Assembly (NCBI GenBank): GCA_944470555.2
Contig: OX104130.1
Location: 75,087,160-75,151,159, forward strand
DNA: 64,000 bases
Direction: 5' to 3'
DNA from: Heterobilharzia americana
Lineage: Eukaryota > Platyhelminthes > Trematoda > Strigeidida > Schistosomatidae
In this document: piece after piece, positions 1 to 11,404 of the stretch
Position numbering within the stretch: position 1 is the stretch's first letter
Layout: each line of letters opens with the position of its first letter
Made by a program: the position numbers and the translations under genes
The notes under the pieces: generated by a model
Databases searched by the model: none
What the model saw: the letters and a program-made list of their open reading frames with translations, nothing else
What the model was told of the DNA's origin: nothing

Positions 1-1284
1 TAGTAAGCCTTTTAAAAGTAATAAAGCTATTTGTTGAGTTTATTCTTTATAAGTAAACACAGATTACTGACTAAATTAACTATAACAGCAATAAAATTTT
101 ATATCAATTGAAACTGTTGCGCAGTTGGAAAGGAATCAAATATCTTCTGAAAAAAAAGCAAAAAAATAGTTGGGGTAATAAGTAATTAAGCGACAGATGT
201 TAAGATTTTCTTAACACGATAAAAATTCGAATTAAATATGTTGTGTAGACGATTATCAATCACATATGTTTGCTATCCTGTTAACTACAGCCACCTTGTG
301 TTTAGTCCAATGTATAATGTTGATCAGTGATCAACATAAAATGTTACAATATCGAAACCTAGAACATTTTCTTAATCGAGTAATAACTATAGGTTAGAAG
401 GTATTTAATCTCTTAAGTTAGGTTAACTGAATGTTTTATCGTTTTTTTTAAGTGACAGTAGTAAAGTTTGTGCGGGAATTGACTCATTTCGAAGCATTCA
501 ATAGGACTGGACAGAAAACTGAGAACCATAAAAAAATCTGCTTCTTCCTGATTGAAGAAACTCCTCAGTAGTACACATGAACAACCTTATGATGGCTGTA
601 GATCGAATCCATCAGGTTTCCAATATTTCTCTTCCGGATGTTCTATTTCAGTGCATGCTTTGGAATACTACTTCATTTAAACATCAGTTCACGGCTACAA
701 CTGAAATATTGTGGTGCACATTTTTGTTGTGTGTTGACTTACAACGGTATTATTAAATGTATGTTATTGTAGGCAAGTCAGAAACGTCTGTAATGTGCTT
801 TAAATGTATAATCAAAGCGAAAGAATACCTTCAATTCAATTAAAATAAACAAGAATCCAGTGTGTAATTTGTGTGTATATTTGACAAGCACCTCTTGTCC
901 TCATTTACGATCTCATTTAAGATCTTCGCGACTAATTAGTCAGATTCCTGGTTTGATTATTTAGACGTTTTATCAAGCCCACGTGCTTTGGTAGATATGC
1001 TATTATATAATGTAAGATCCAAGCGTATATTCAATTATGATGGCTTCTTGTAAACACTAGCATCTAAAATACCATCTTCTGCTTTCTTGTTTTGGTATCC
1101 AACATAGCTAATTCTACTTCTTTGTTTTCTGATCCATAAGTGAATTGGATTGTATTTCCTATTGAGTTTGTATATGCGAAAAAAAACTGTGAATATACTG
1201 TGATTTGAATACAGTTTATTGTGTCATCTACATACTTCCACCTTATTTTGAGGGTAGAGTTGGAATAATATTCTCAGCTGCCGG
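1..1284. other. AT-rich non-coding stretch, nothing recognised
   Basis: No frame of useful length, no RNA gene and no repeat shared with the rest of the window was seen here. It may be intergenic or the intron of a gene that starts upstream, possibly the tetraspanin whose 3' exons lie further right. Confidence 0.5.
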
Positions 1285-1640
1285 TAAACATATCTACTAA
1301 GAATAAGCACCAAGAAACTCTGGCAATGAACCAACCAAGAACCCATAGCTCAACAAATTTGCAGAAAAAAGTGGAGATGGGTTGGATTGAACATACACTG
1401 AGAAAACCATTCGGAGACATCACTCGCCAGCCCTTGAGTGGAATGCAAATGGGAAACGACGAGTTGGGCATCTGAGCCGAGGGTGATATGGAGAAGATCA
1501 TGTGAGGAAGAAATGAAAGATTGTGGGGAGTCGTGGAGCCAAGTTTTGAAGACTTCATAGAAGACAGTCAAATGGTGACGTGCTACTGAAGTCCTATGTT
1601 ACACTAGGAACCTATGGGACAAATAATAAATAATAATAAT
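1285..1640 (+). mobile_element. RTE LINE, 3'-end fragment
   Basis: This is the last part of an RTE-type LINE. It matches the 3' end of the copies near 36, 45 and 58 kb, including the segment around 'ggagatgggttggatt', the terminal block 'tgttacactaggaacc' and an (AAT)n tail ending near 1640. It is 5'-truncated, which is usual for LINEs, and has no open RT frame. It is diverged from the young copies, so it is old. Confidence 0.8.
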
Positions 1641-2244
1641 CGTTACTCTTTCTGTTTATCTATATATTTTGTCATTTAATTTGAAGACTACTTAAGTTAG
1701 ACATAAATCCACCCTAACATGATTTCTTCAACATACCCCAGTTCGCTTATGGAATCTGTGTTCAGTATTGAGCTCATTTCCGTCTGTCTCTCTCTTCTAA
1801 TGGTGCCTTGTCCAGTCTTTGTTTAAATTACAAGGATTGGGTTAGCCTAGACTCTAAGCTATCTCTATTATCACAGACTGTTCCAGGTAAATACTAAGAT
1901 TTTGAAGATCTATGTAAATATTTAGTGATCAATTTTCAGATAATATTCTTATCCAGTTATGTCTCAGTAAGAGAAAGATTTGTTTACAAATATATCCACA
2001 TGTCTGTTCATATACTGTGTTACTTGTAACATTGGTTCTACAATTGTTTATTACAGATCTCTGTATTTCTAACAGAAATTTATGTTTGTGTTGTTAAATT
2101 CATAAAATAATCTAAGTTATAAGAGATTTCAATGAAAAGTTTGTTCATTGTAGAATAGATTAATGTCTTATAAGTAAATTTTTAATACAAAGTGTACATA
2201 CAATGATAAGTTTTTATTTTGGTAGGAATAACTATTTAGTAATA
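1641..2244. other. AT-rich non-coding stretch, nothing recognised
   Basis: No coding frame, splice-bounded exon or repeat was recognised between the RTE tail and the next short repeat. Confidence 0.5.
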
Positions 2245-2440
2245 GGCAGTGAAACCTAGGACGTAGATTTCGTTCCATTTTGGACTCATCAGTTGGGTGT
2301 ACCTGCCTTTGAGTCAATGATGCTGTCCCCACTGGGATTCGAACTCGGGACCGACCTCTCCAAACACCAAACCGTTATCCACTAGACTACTGAACCACGT
2401 TAGCCACTTCTTGTGAGACAGGTATAGTTTTGATGTTATC
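2245..2440 (-). repeat. Sm-alpha-like SINE with hammerhead-type core
   Basis: Read on the minus strand, this has a tRNA-like head followed by a hammerhead-like domain. The head has an A box near 2380 (tagtctagtgg) and a B box near 2336-2346 (agttcgaatcc). The ribozyme core CUGAUGAG (2285-2292) and GAAA (2269-2272) are both intact, and stem II has one mismatch. The helix I strands pair at only about 4 of 6 positions compared with the Sm-alpha pattern, so it is probably weak or dead. It is one of the best-preserved cores in the window. Confidence 0.7.
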
Positions 2441-2769
2441 GCTTGTATTATCCTGAAATAAATATTGCTAAAATATTCTAACTGTTGATGTGATTGCAGG
2501 CAGTAGTTTTGCTCAAAATATTATCAAAATAGAAACTTATCACTGTGTGTAAATTTTGAATTAAAAAATTACTTATGAGAGATTTGTACAAGTTTACTTA
2601 CTATAAGTTGATTTCTACCACATTTTTTCACTGAACCCGTAGTTCAACTTGGTTGTTTTTACTATGAATACAATATAGTTTGTTTCTTTCATGATGAACA
2701 AAGAGAGATATTATTTTTAAGGGACTAGAAAGGTCAGTATGGTATATTTTATGTAACTGAGTATATCAG

Positions 2770-2875
2770 TCTGTGGCGAAAATGGTTATGGATAGGTGCA
2801 CTCAGCTGACAAGTTCCAAATAGGTCGAAACACGTGTCCTGCATTCCACTGCTAGTCACTGTTCACCATTACAGT
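2770..2875 (+). repeat. Sm-alpha-like repeat, hammerhead half only
   Basis: It holds the hammerhead-half pattern: cagctgacaag, then ccaaatagg, then tcgaaac, then a cleavage-site region ending in cactgctag. The core CUGAUGAG has become CUGACAAG, so self-cleavage is not expected. No tRNA-like head is visible upstream. Confidence 0.6.
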
Positions 2876-2954
2876 CAAACTACATTTATCGGGAAAATGA
2901 ATGTGTGTTTGAAGAGGTCGACCTTCCTAAAATGTTATGTTGATTTAAAATTAT

Positions 2955-3440
2955 TATTATTTGTCCCTTGGGTTCCTAGTGGAACACACCGCTTCAGTAG
3001 CACACCTCCAGTGCACTGTGTTCTCTGCAATCTTCTCAACCTGGCTCCACAACTGCAGACAAAAATTCATTTCTTCCTCACATGATCTCCTCCATTTCAC
3101 CATTGGACGCCCAACTCGTCATCTCCCATCTGGGTTTCACTCGAGGGCCTGACATGTGATGTCCCCAGTCAGCCTTTTCAGTGCATGCCCGATCCATCTC
3201 TACTTCCTTCTGCTTATTTGTTGAGTGATAGGTTCTTGGTTGGTTTGTTTGTAGTCCGGAGTTCCTTCTTGCTTGTTCTTTCTGGCTATCTGTCTGATTT
3301 TCAGTATCGAGTACGTGAGCATAGGCGGCAGCTGTTTATGAATGTCTGTAGTTTATTGGAAGTGCTTTTGAGACGCGCCAAGTTTCTGAACTATACAGAA
3401 GCACTGACTTGACGTTGGTGCTGAAAATCCGGATCTTGCA
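2955..3440 (-). mobile_element. RTE LINE, 3'-end fragment
   Basis: The minus strand carries the 3' third of an RTE LINE. The low-coordinate end starts with (TTA)n and 'gtcccttgggttcctag', the shared 3' terminus. The inner sequence matches the region downstream of the RT domain of copies B and C (tgatgtccccagtc, gaatgtctgtag). It is 5'-truncated near 3440 and has no usable frame. Confidence 0.8.
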
Positions 3441-3459
3441 TATTGATTTAAAAGGTTAG

Positions 3460-4150
3460 TGTATGTTTCTTTAATCTGAAATCTATCACAGAGGCAGACC
3501 AAATCAATGCAGAACCTCGTACACAAATGCATTGACTGAAGTTGCCACATTTCACAGTAGTATACAAAGAAAAAATGGACACAGGGACAGTGATATCAAA
3601 GTAGACATAGTTGTGTGAGAGAATAAACATTCTGAAGATAAAGGTTAGAGCAAATATTCAAGCTTTAGACATCAAGCACTGCGCCATTGTGACCAGTTTT
3701 CAGTCATTTCACAGAGAGTTTTCAGCCACTGATTCCTGTCGTCACAGGAACCCCAACCAAGTAGTCCACATCTCCTCATGCGGCTTAATTCAACAGGTCT
3801 TGATCTGGCCACGCTGAAACCTCTTCTAACCTATTCCATCTCCCCCTTTCATGGCACATCAAGCTAGGCAGTGACTCAGCATCTGCAACGCATGTCCAAG
3901 CCATCTCAGTCTGTCAAGGTCTACAACCTCATCAATAGAGTTGCCTATCTTGCCTTGTATCCGTCGCCTGATCTCAACACTGCTCACATGGTGATTCCAC
4001 CAAACTTGAGGGATGAAACGAAGGCACCCATAATCAAAACTCTGTAAGTGCATTATGTCTTCTACTTTCAACGGTCATCTATCGCAGACGTACAACAGAA
4101 TTGATCAGACTGGAGAGCAGTATATTCATCCTTTGATGGATAGTTGAATG
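3460..4150 (-). mobile_element. second RTE-like LINE family, C-terminal fragment
   Basis: The minus-strand translation around 3859-4071 contains the motif string EIRRRIQGKIGNS, then VVDLDRLRWLGHAL. This resembles the conserved 'rLrWlGHvlRm' C-terminal region of RTE/SR-type reverse transcriptases. It is a different family from the main RTE in this window and is paralogous to the copy at 50010-50730, with which it shares the segment 3500-3720. It has stops and frameshifts. Confidence 0.65.
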
Positions 4151-4344
4151 TCTATGATATCCATACAAAGTGTTTGAAATGAAAGAACAGTTTCAAAATG
4201 TTCGGACATATACGAAAGACTTCCGAATGAATTAGATTTTGGAAGTGAACATTTTTTCCCCTTTAAACGACTTTTAAATAACTTTTTTTATCAGTGTTAT
4301 ATTCTTCAAAACCCTTATAAAAAAACCATAATATTAGGGCAGCA

Positions 4345-4410
4345 TTTATTTATTATTATTTTATTTTCCCCTTGGGTTCCTAGTAGAACATAAGGTAGCA
4401 TTAGTGAAAT
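4345..4410 (-). mobile_element. RTE LINE, terminal scrap
   Basis: About 65 bp holds (TTA)n followed by 'ccccttgggttcctagtaga', the extreme 3' tip of the main RTE on the minus strand. It stops just before a plus-strand RTE fragment begins, so the two are in inverted orientation. Confidence 0.6.
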
Positions 4411-4412
4411 TT

Positions 4413-5395
4413 AATTTAGGCTAGACAAGGTTGCCTACTATCACCTTCCTGATTGTGGTGGACTGGATCATGCAGCAAGAAGATGAGCATACGCTGTTTG
4501 ACCTATGAAAATATCCTAGAACATTTGGATTTCGCCGGTGATGATTTATGTCTAATATCGTACAAACCCGAAGATTTACAGGCGAAAACTAACTAGTTGG
4601 CAGAAGAGACGAGGCGAGGCAGCGAAGGAAGACAGATCTTCCTTCAGGTGAACGTAGAGAAAGTGATGGAGCTACCCAACCAACAACAAGCACCAATAAC
4701 CATCGTCAGGAGAAATCTAAGGGAAGTTGTTTCTCTCACCTACCTAGACAGTATCGCCTCAACTACAAGTGGTGGCACAGATGAGGATGTCAAAGTCAGG
4801 ACCGGAAAACCAAGCAAGACATGCCTTCATTATTCTGAAATCAGTATGGAGATCTACTGCACCGCACTGCACTCAGCATAAACAACGAGATCCAGATTTT
4901 CAACACTAGTGTCAAGTAGGTCAGTGCTTCTATGTGATGGTTGAGAAACTTGGCACGTTACGAAAAGCATTTCCAACAAACTACAGACATACATCACAGC
5001 AACAGCTGCCACCTACTCTCACTCGATACTGAAGATGAGATGGCCAGAATAATAAGAATAAGCAAGAAGTAACTCTGGATGGCTGGCAATGAACCAATAA
5101 AGAGCCTATTACCCGACAAATATGCAGAAGAAAGTAGAGATGGATTGGATTGAACATAAACTGAGAAGACGGTTTGAGTACATCACGCGCCAGGTCAAAT
5201 CGTTGAATGGAATCATCATGGGAAACGACGAGTTTGGCGTTCGAGGGTGACATAGAGGAGATCATCTGGGGGTGAAATAAAAGATTGTGTGCAGTCGTTG
5301 AGCCATGTTCAAAAGACTGCAGCAAAGAGAGTGAATTGTCAACGTGCTACTGAAGCCCTAGGTTTAACTAGGTATCCAAGGGACAAGGAAAATGA
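4413..5395 (+). mobile_element. RTE LINE, 5'-truncated diverged copy
   Basis: It begins inside the RT domain at the equivalent of the QGCLLSP motif. It contains a damaged catalytic motif (FAGDD in place of FADD), then the conserved downstream region (EKTEVMKIP-like, GSETW-like), and ends near 5395 with 'aactaggtatccaaggga'. Several stops and shifts are present. It carries a 'ggatggctggcaa' stretch near 5085-5100, homologous to the point where (CAGC)n arrays expanded in other copies. Confidence 0.75.
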
Positions 5396-5919
5396 GGATA
5401 ATGCATAAATGACAGAGCATTAATTAAAATGTCTTTTTGCAGTTTTTCAAGACAATATTACACATTTTAAAATCGTAGGATCGGTAGCTATATACAAGAT
5501 AAAAGAAGCTATCATAGTTGTAACAAACGTACATCTTATATCTTCCTGCCATATGCAGCATTGGACTAAACTGATCATGCTTTGTCAATATAAAGGTTTC
5601 ATTTCTAAAGTTTTCACATTAACTTGAGTTTCATTCTAATGTAATATGTTCTTTACTGACTGATGAGGAGATGCAGGTTGAGAAAAAAAAGGTAACATAT
5701 TTAGGATCTTTGTGCACGTTCGTGTAGTATGTTTGTTGTCTATAGGCCAGTAATACAACCTATCTGACCAAACCTCGTTCAGTGAAGCTACATTCGAACC
5801 CATAAACCATTGTTTAAAATTCAACTGCTCTAATTAGTGAGTCACAGAAGGGTGTACAATCAGATACTTTTGGAATTTGTTTTTCGCTGACAGCCATTAT
5901 CATCAAAAGTATTCATCTT
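5396..5919. other. non-coding stretch, nothing recognised
   Basis: AT-rich sequence with no gene or repeat that I can support. A CTGATGAG octamer near 5660 was examined as a hammerhead core and rejected. Confidence 0.4.
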
Positions 5920-6080
5920 GGACTAACATCAGTTTGAAAATCATTGAAAATATGGGTGAACTGGATGTCTATTTCGTTCTAGTATAGGATTACTCCTCTT
6001 TGATTTTTGGCTATTCAGGAATTCTATACTATCCAGTGCTTCAGATTTCCAGTGGTTCTTAAACTGATGTTAGTCCATGA
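5920..6080 (-). repeat. short repeat with 17-bp inverted ends and hammerhead-like remnant
   Basis: The ends are inverted copies (tggactaacatcagttt near 5922; aaactgatgttagtcca near 6061). The inside (ctggatgtctatttcgttctag near 5953) resembles the minus-strand hammerhead half of the repeat at 55115-55320, which also begins with gaccgacatcagtt. The CUGAUGAG core is not preserved. Confidence 0.45.
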
Positions 6081-7276
6081 TAAATACCAACATAAAATCA
6101 ATAAAATTCATAATTAACCTGCAAATTAAGCTGAGATCTTATTATTCCTGCTTTTCTCTAATTCATAAAGGGAAGTTTGCACATAAAATAACTAAGATTT
6201 TTAAAGAAAATATAGATCTACATTGATTTGACAAAGTTTTGTTTATTTTTCAACTGTTTATTAGTTAACTTACACTTGAGCATTTCAGCTATCACTAGAT
6301 AAGTTAGTTATCCATGTGATCAAGTATTGTCATAACAGTTATAACTTGTAAAAATCTTCAGTATGCTAGGTAACCAAAAAATAAATTAAAAACATTTCAG
6401 TATAAAATTTATGTAATGATATCTAGTTGTTGACAAGTTTTCAGCTAAACGAAATACTTCATTAGAGAATTAATAGTAAAGATGAAAACTTTTTATATAA
6501 AAATGATCATCTTAGACGCATAGATGAATCCACTGTTGAGGTTTCTGTTTTGGCAACAATCACTATCAAAGTACTGAATTGATGAAATGAATTTTTCTGA
6601 AAGTTTTTTTTCTACAAATACTAGTAGACAGAAGGTTATTCGATTAAAAAAAATAGCCTTCTTCGATGATAACTTTTTAACTGTTGATTTAACTGAAACT
6701 ATTCTTATCATATATGCACTTATGCAGTATTGTTTATACTGTTATTCCTGCTTAAGTAGATAAAAATCAAACTGATATTTCGACATTTGAATTTTCGACT
6801 TGTTAAATATCACAGTTGAATTTTCAGTCGAAATAAACTTCATTCTGTAGACGTCAAAGAAGACTTTGATGCTCAAAAGAAACAATTGCATAGCATAAAT
6901 GAATGAATTGATTTATGACTAGACCGAAGCGAAAAACATTGTTCAGTGTATCAAGGAGACGTCGAGTAATGTCGATTCAAAAAAACCAATCAACTGGTGA
7001 TCGTTTAGATAAACGGAGTGTTTTGGTCTCTTATTGTATTGCGTAAACTGGCAAAATGGACAAAATCCTGTTGAATGATATATTCACTTAAAAACTGAAA
7101 TGGTATAGAATAGTTATAGCTTGGATGGATACTCATGGTTGTATTCTGTTCTACAAACTGGGTTGTACGATTGCGAAGCTTAAATCATATATACAGTCAA
7201 CATTATCAGCCCTAACTTCAGTAGGAAGTGACCTATCAATATCTCTCCTTAAGTGATACAGCAGACAGAAGAAAAA
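6081..7276. other. AT-rich non-coding stretch, nothing recognised
   Basis: About 1.2 kb with many stops in all frames. No exon-like segment or known repeat was recognised before the left arm of the PLE palindrome. Confidence 0.4.
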
Positions 7277-8344
7277 ATGCCGGGAAACAAGAAACACAAA
7301 TCCACAAGAAGACAACACACAATCATCAATTACTCAACTAAACCAGCAACAAACCAACAACACACAATATCAGTTGCAACAACACTCTATTCAATAGAAC
7401 CAGAACACACTACACCACAACAACCTCACAGACAAACAAACAAAACTATTTGATGTCTATCCTAAAGAAGAACACCTACCACAAATACTTCATCAAAAGA
7501 TGCCCATCCCGTCCACCATCAATTACAAAAGTCATCGACTAAAATCAACAAACACATCATCCTATCACACACAAAGAACATATCAGAAATCACAATAAGA
7601 TTACTGAGACCACTTGGAATCGGTGTGACACACAAAGAAACAAATTCCCTCCAAACACTATCATGCAAATCAAAGGATCCAACAATCAAGGAAGAAACAC
7701 CGAATATCATTCACAAAATCAACTTCAACAATTGTGGTCAAAACTACATTGGAAAAGCCGTCACCCTCTTCACCTTCGTCTACATCAACACCAATTAACT
7801 ATTAAACGTCAAACATGACATTTCATCACTCATCCCTCAATGCACATGGATAACAACTATGAAAATGAATTCCATTTTGACAATGTAGAAACCTCAGACA
7901 GAGGAAACACAAGGAATATCAGAGAATTCCTAGAAGCCTGGCATTAAGCTCAGTCAGTCAGCAATCAATAGATGTTTAGATATAGACCGAATCTATCGGT
8001 CAGTAAGAAAAATGGTGAACGACAGAAATGTCAGAGATGAAGTAGAGGAATAGTCAGCCAACAGGAGAATCTATGCAGTCGATGACAAAACAATCAAATG
8101 AAACAACCAATCACAAACCAGTTCATCAGGGAAGACTGCCGAATCACTCACGGAGAGATGTTGACAGCTCCCTTCATATTGAAGTTAGTGATGATGATGT
8201 TTTTTTTAAAAAGAAAGAGGATGAAATCTCCACGATGAAGCAACTCTCCTCAGGGAACACAATGCAATCAAGAATACTCTTAGCTTCTCCATCCCTCAGC
8301 TGTTGTTACTTTAGTTGTAATAAAACAAAATTGAAGCTGTGCAC
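7277..8344 (+). mobile_element. Penelope-like element, left arm of palindrome (GIY-YIG part)
   Basis: This is a decayed 3' part of a PLE reading rightwards. Around 7560-7790 the frames give pieces like RLLRPLGIGVTHK and HKINFNNCGQNYIGKA, which fit the PLE linker and the start of the GIY-YIG endonuclease. Around 7880-7990 come FDNVETSDRGNTR and REFLEAWH, the PLE C-terminal signature. Stops and frameshifts mean no protein. The whole arm is repeated in inverted orientation at 8741-9794, with the same lesions in both arms. Confidence 0.75.
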
Positions 8345-8740
8345 AAGTTTAAAATAAATCAAATTAGTAAGCTTGAATGCATTTAAAAGCAAATAAAAAG
8401 ACCATTAATGCTTTATTTTGAATGTTAAGTGGCGAATTTCGAAGAGACTAACAGAAAAATTACAAAACGTAAAATTTAATCAGACAAAATAATTTATATC
8501 TCTAGTAATGAAATGCTGGCTATTTACGCCTATGTGGGAGGTGGAGAGAGTAGCAGGGTGAGGGTATTGCAACTAAGAGAAGAACGTGAAAATAATGACT
8601 ATTCATGTGTTATATCCACCTTTCATTGATTATTAACGTCTCCGTATCTAAATATATTAGTGCTATGTTCTTAGGCCAGTGGTGTGGATGTGTTATTTAC
8701 CTTAACTCTACTGGTTTCCATCTACGAATATTGTCCACAC
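8345..8740. other. palindrome spacer
   Basis: Unique sequence between the two PLE arms. It holds no coding frame or repeat that I recognise, and a short G-rich patch near 8536-8565. Confidence 0.5.
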
Positions 8741-10350
8741 GTGCACAGCTTCAATTTTGTTTTATTACCACTAACGTAACAACAGCTGAGAGATGGAGAA
8801 GCTAAGTTCCATTGCGTTCTCTGAGGAGAGTTGCTTCATCGTGGAGATTTCATCCTCTTTCTTTTTAAAAAAAACATCATCATCACTAACTTCAATATGA
8901 AGGGAGCTGTCAACACCTCTCCGTGAGTGATTCGGCAGTCTTCCCTGATGAACTGGTTTGTGATTGGTTGTTCCATTTGATTGTTTTGTCATCGACTGCA
9001 TAGATTCTCCTGTTGGCTGACTATTCCTCTACTTCATCTCTGACATTTCTGTCGTTCACCATTTTTCTTACTGACCGATAGATTCGGTCTATATCTAAAC
9101 ATCTATTGATTGCTGACTGACTGAGCTTGATGCCAGGCTTCTAGGAATTCTCTGATATTCCTTGTGTTTCCTCTGTCTGAGGTTTCTACATTGTCAAAAT
9201 GGAATTCATTTCCATAGTTGTTATCCATGTGCATTGAGGGATGAGTGATGAAATGTCATGTTTGACGTTTAATAGTTAATTGGTGTTGATGTAGACGAAG
9301 GTGAAGAGGGTGACGGCTTTTCCAATGTAGTTTTGACCACAATTGTTGAAGTTGATTTTGTGAATGATATTCGGTGTTTCTTCCTTGATTGTTGGATCCT
9401 TTGATTTGCATGATAGTGTTTGGAGGGAATTTGTTTCTTTGTGTGTCACACCGATTCCAAGTGGTCTCAGTAATCTTATTGTGATTTCTGATATGTTCTT
9501 TGTGTGTGATAGGATGATGTGTTTGTTGATTTTAGTCGATGACTTTTGTAATTGATGGTGGACGGGATGAGCATCTTTTGATGAAGTATTTGTGGTAGGT
9601 GTTCTTCTTTAGGATAGACATCAAATAGTTTTGTTTGTTTGTCTGTGAGGTTGTTGTGGTGTAGTGTGTTCTGGTTCTATTGAATAGAGTGTTGTTGCAA
9701 CTGATATTGTGTGTTGTTGGTTTGTTGCTGGTTTAGTTGAGTAATTGATGATTGTGTGTTGTCTTCTTGTGGATTTGTGTTTCTTTTTTCCCGCATTTAT
9801 CTTGCTGACTAAATGATGCAAGAATGGTAGTTGTTTGTTTGACTCCTTCTCAATTGTGAATTTTGATGTTATTTAAAATGTTGTTTGTCGAAGTTGGAGG
9901 TTTTCCCAAGCCATCTTCCTAATTTCGATAAAAAGTATCGTCTCTTTTGGGAATCCAATTTTTTTGTTTATCACAGGTAGGATGATGTCTTCTTGTCTCT
10001 GCATCACTTTTTTTTGCCATTTTTGTAAATATTGGTGAGCGTATTGGAGTTCCTTTAATGTGTTTGTATATCTTGACACTGAACTGGAAGTAAGCTGTCA
10101 GGAGAAGATCGGTGCATTCCACAAGACTTGGAGATTTATGTTTTGTGCATTCTGAAAGGCTTATGTCTTCAGTGAGCTGGACGGACATTGTGTTCTTGAC
10201 TAATCGATATTCGATTGGCGTGTATAATGCTGTGATATTGATGGATACTATTAATTCATCGTTTTCTGTGATAATGGTTTTGATATTTTCTAAGAACTAT
10301 GCTGGTGATTTGATAGAATGTCCAAATGGTTGAACAAGGTGTTTCAGTAC
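8741..10350 (-). mobile_element. Penelope-like element, right arm plus RT region
   Basis: Read on the minus strand from about 10350 down, this is a longer piece of the same PLE. Around 10330-10170 it gives RT-like IITENDELIVSINITALYT. Around 10120-10020 it gives YFQFSVKIYKHIKGTPIRSPIF, the 'fyrQieGtpMGSPiS' block of PLE reverse transcriptases. It continues through a linker into the GIY-YIG part, which is the inverted copy of the left arm. Frames are broken, and the MGSP methionine and glycine are lost. Confidence 0.75.
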
Positions 10351-10445
10351 TGTTGATGTCGTCTAGAAAGACGATGACAGCTCTACGGTTGAACAACCCA
10401 ACTGAGGGAACATAATGCTATCATGACCATCCACCTGAGCTACAA
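10345..10445 (+). mobile_element. PLE 3'-tail remnant
   Basis: The stretch containing 'gatgtcgtctagaaag' and 'gagggaacataatgctatca' matches the decayed PLE tail at 25495-25800 and resembles the tail of the left arm. It lies next to the start of the minus-strand PLE, as expected if terminal-repeat material flanks PLE copies. Confidence 0.5.
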
Positions 10446-10769
10446 ATTTTTTCACCCGCTTCACAGGTGAAATCTATTAGCCCACTGTGAATATTAACGT
10501 ATTTGACAAAATAAATAAAGAATATACAAGACATACAAAGAGTGTGCTATCTGGTCAGGACGTCAGCGAATAATCATAAAGTGCAGAGAAGATCATCCAT
10601 TATTGACTGGTTTTTAGTGTGATTTTAGTAGTATTGATGCGGAAGGCATAATGATTTTTTAACCATTTCTGTTCATTACGAAACTTGCATACAACCTGCT
10701 ATGAAATGGATTCCACTCATCGGGAATGATATGAATTGGTCTGATTTCAAGTATTTTGTCGAGTAGCTT
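10446..10769. other. non-coding stretch, nothing recognised
   Basis: No gene or repeat that I can support. Confidence 0.4.
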
Positions 10770-10965
10770 TCTTTCGACACAGCAACTTATGTAGGCTGAT
10801 CAGTTTGCGTATGATTAAAAAACTGCACGGTTCACTTTGAAAATTTCCACAGTTGAGTAATTTTGCAACTGCCCAACTATGATGCCAACACAGTTTTCGT
10901 TTGAAATCGTTTAGACATCTGACACAAACGTTTCATGAGCTAATGCAGTATGCTACTGAAAATCA
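10770..10965 (+). repeat. partial copy of an inverted-repeat element
   Basis: This resembles one arm of the element at 34280-34768: a stretch ending gttgagtaattttgcaactgccc, followed by tctgacacaaacgtttcatg. Only the left-arm-like part is recognisable. Confidence 0.45.
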
Positions 10966-11149
10966 TTCAGGGTGGCTGGTACATTTTGCTGGTAAGAACG
11001 GAGTGATTTAAACAATGGACAGCCGTTTCGCTCGTTTGAAGCCGAGTTAATCAGTAGTGTATCGGGACAAATTCAGTTCACAAAATCAAGTTAATTCAGA
11101 TCACCTTCATCTGGCTAGCTGACTTGTATAGACCGGTTCAATGAGCTGA

Positions 11150-11220
11150 ATTTATTCGTATACACTGCTGATCAGCTCGGCCCCAAATAGGTGAAACGGT
11201 CGCCTGGTGCTGAGATCATT
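11150..11220 (+). repeat. hammerhead-like remnant
   Basis: 'ctgatcag', then 'ccccaaataggtgaaac', then 'ggtcgcctgg', follows the order of hammerhead parts (core, stem II loop ccaaatagg, GAAA, cleavage triplet GTC). The core reads CUGAUCAG instead of CUGAUGAG. It could be a decayed Sm-alpha relative or chance. Confidence 0.3.
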
Positions 11221-11404
11221 CTGACCCGACCAGCAAAATAGGCTATTTTTAGACGCGATATCATGTGAATAAAAGTATTACATCATTACGGTCAGTAGCA
11301 TTTTAACTATAAAGCTTAAAATTAATCTAAAACAGTCCTACGAATAGTAACAGGTGGTTAACCATAAATTTATTACTTGATAGAGTATACTGAAAACTGT
11401 TGTT

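Larger units (their letters stand above)
7277..9794. repeat. large inverted duplication (near-palindrome)
   Basis: The left arm 7277-8344 and the right arm 8741-9794 are near-identical reverse complements of about 1.06 kb around a 396-bp unique spacer (8345-8740). Both arms translate to the same 63-residue and 66-residue open stretches on opposite strands, with only scattered changes. The inner border lies at 'ttgaagctgtgcac' on the left and 'gtgcacagcttcaa' on the right. Confidence 0.9.

Noticed and set aside
640..775. Possible upstream tetraspanin exon (acceptor-like tttcag, then a CGA-containing frame)
   Set aside because: The frame lacks a transmembrane helix, ends in a stop and has no matching donor. 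The resemblance is limited to three residues.
5654..5700. CTGATGAG followed by GAAA as a hammerhead candidate
   Set aside because: The bases between the boxes cannot form stem II, and no helix I or helix III partners are present.
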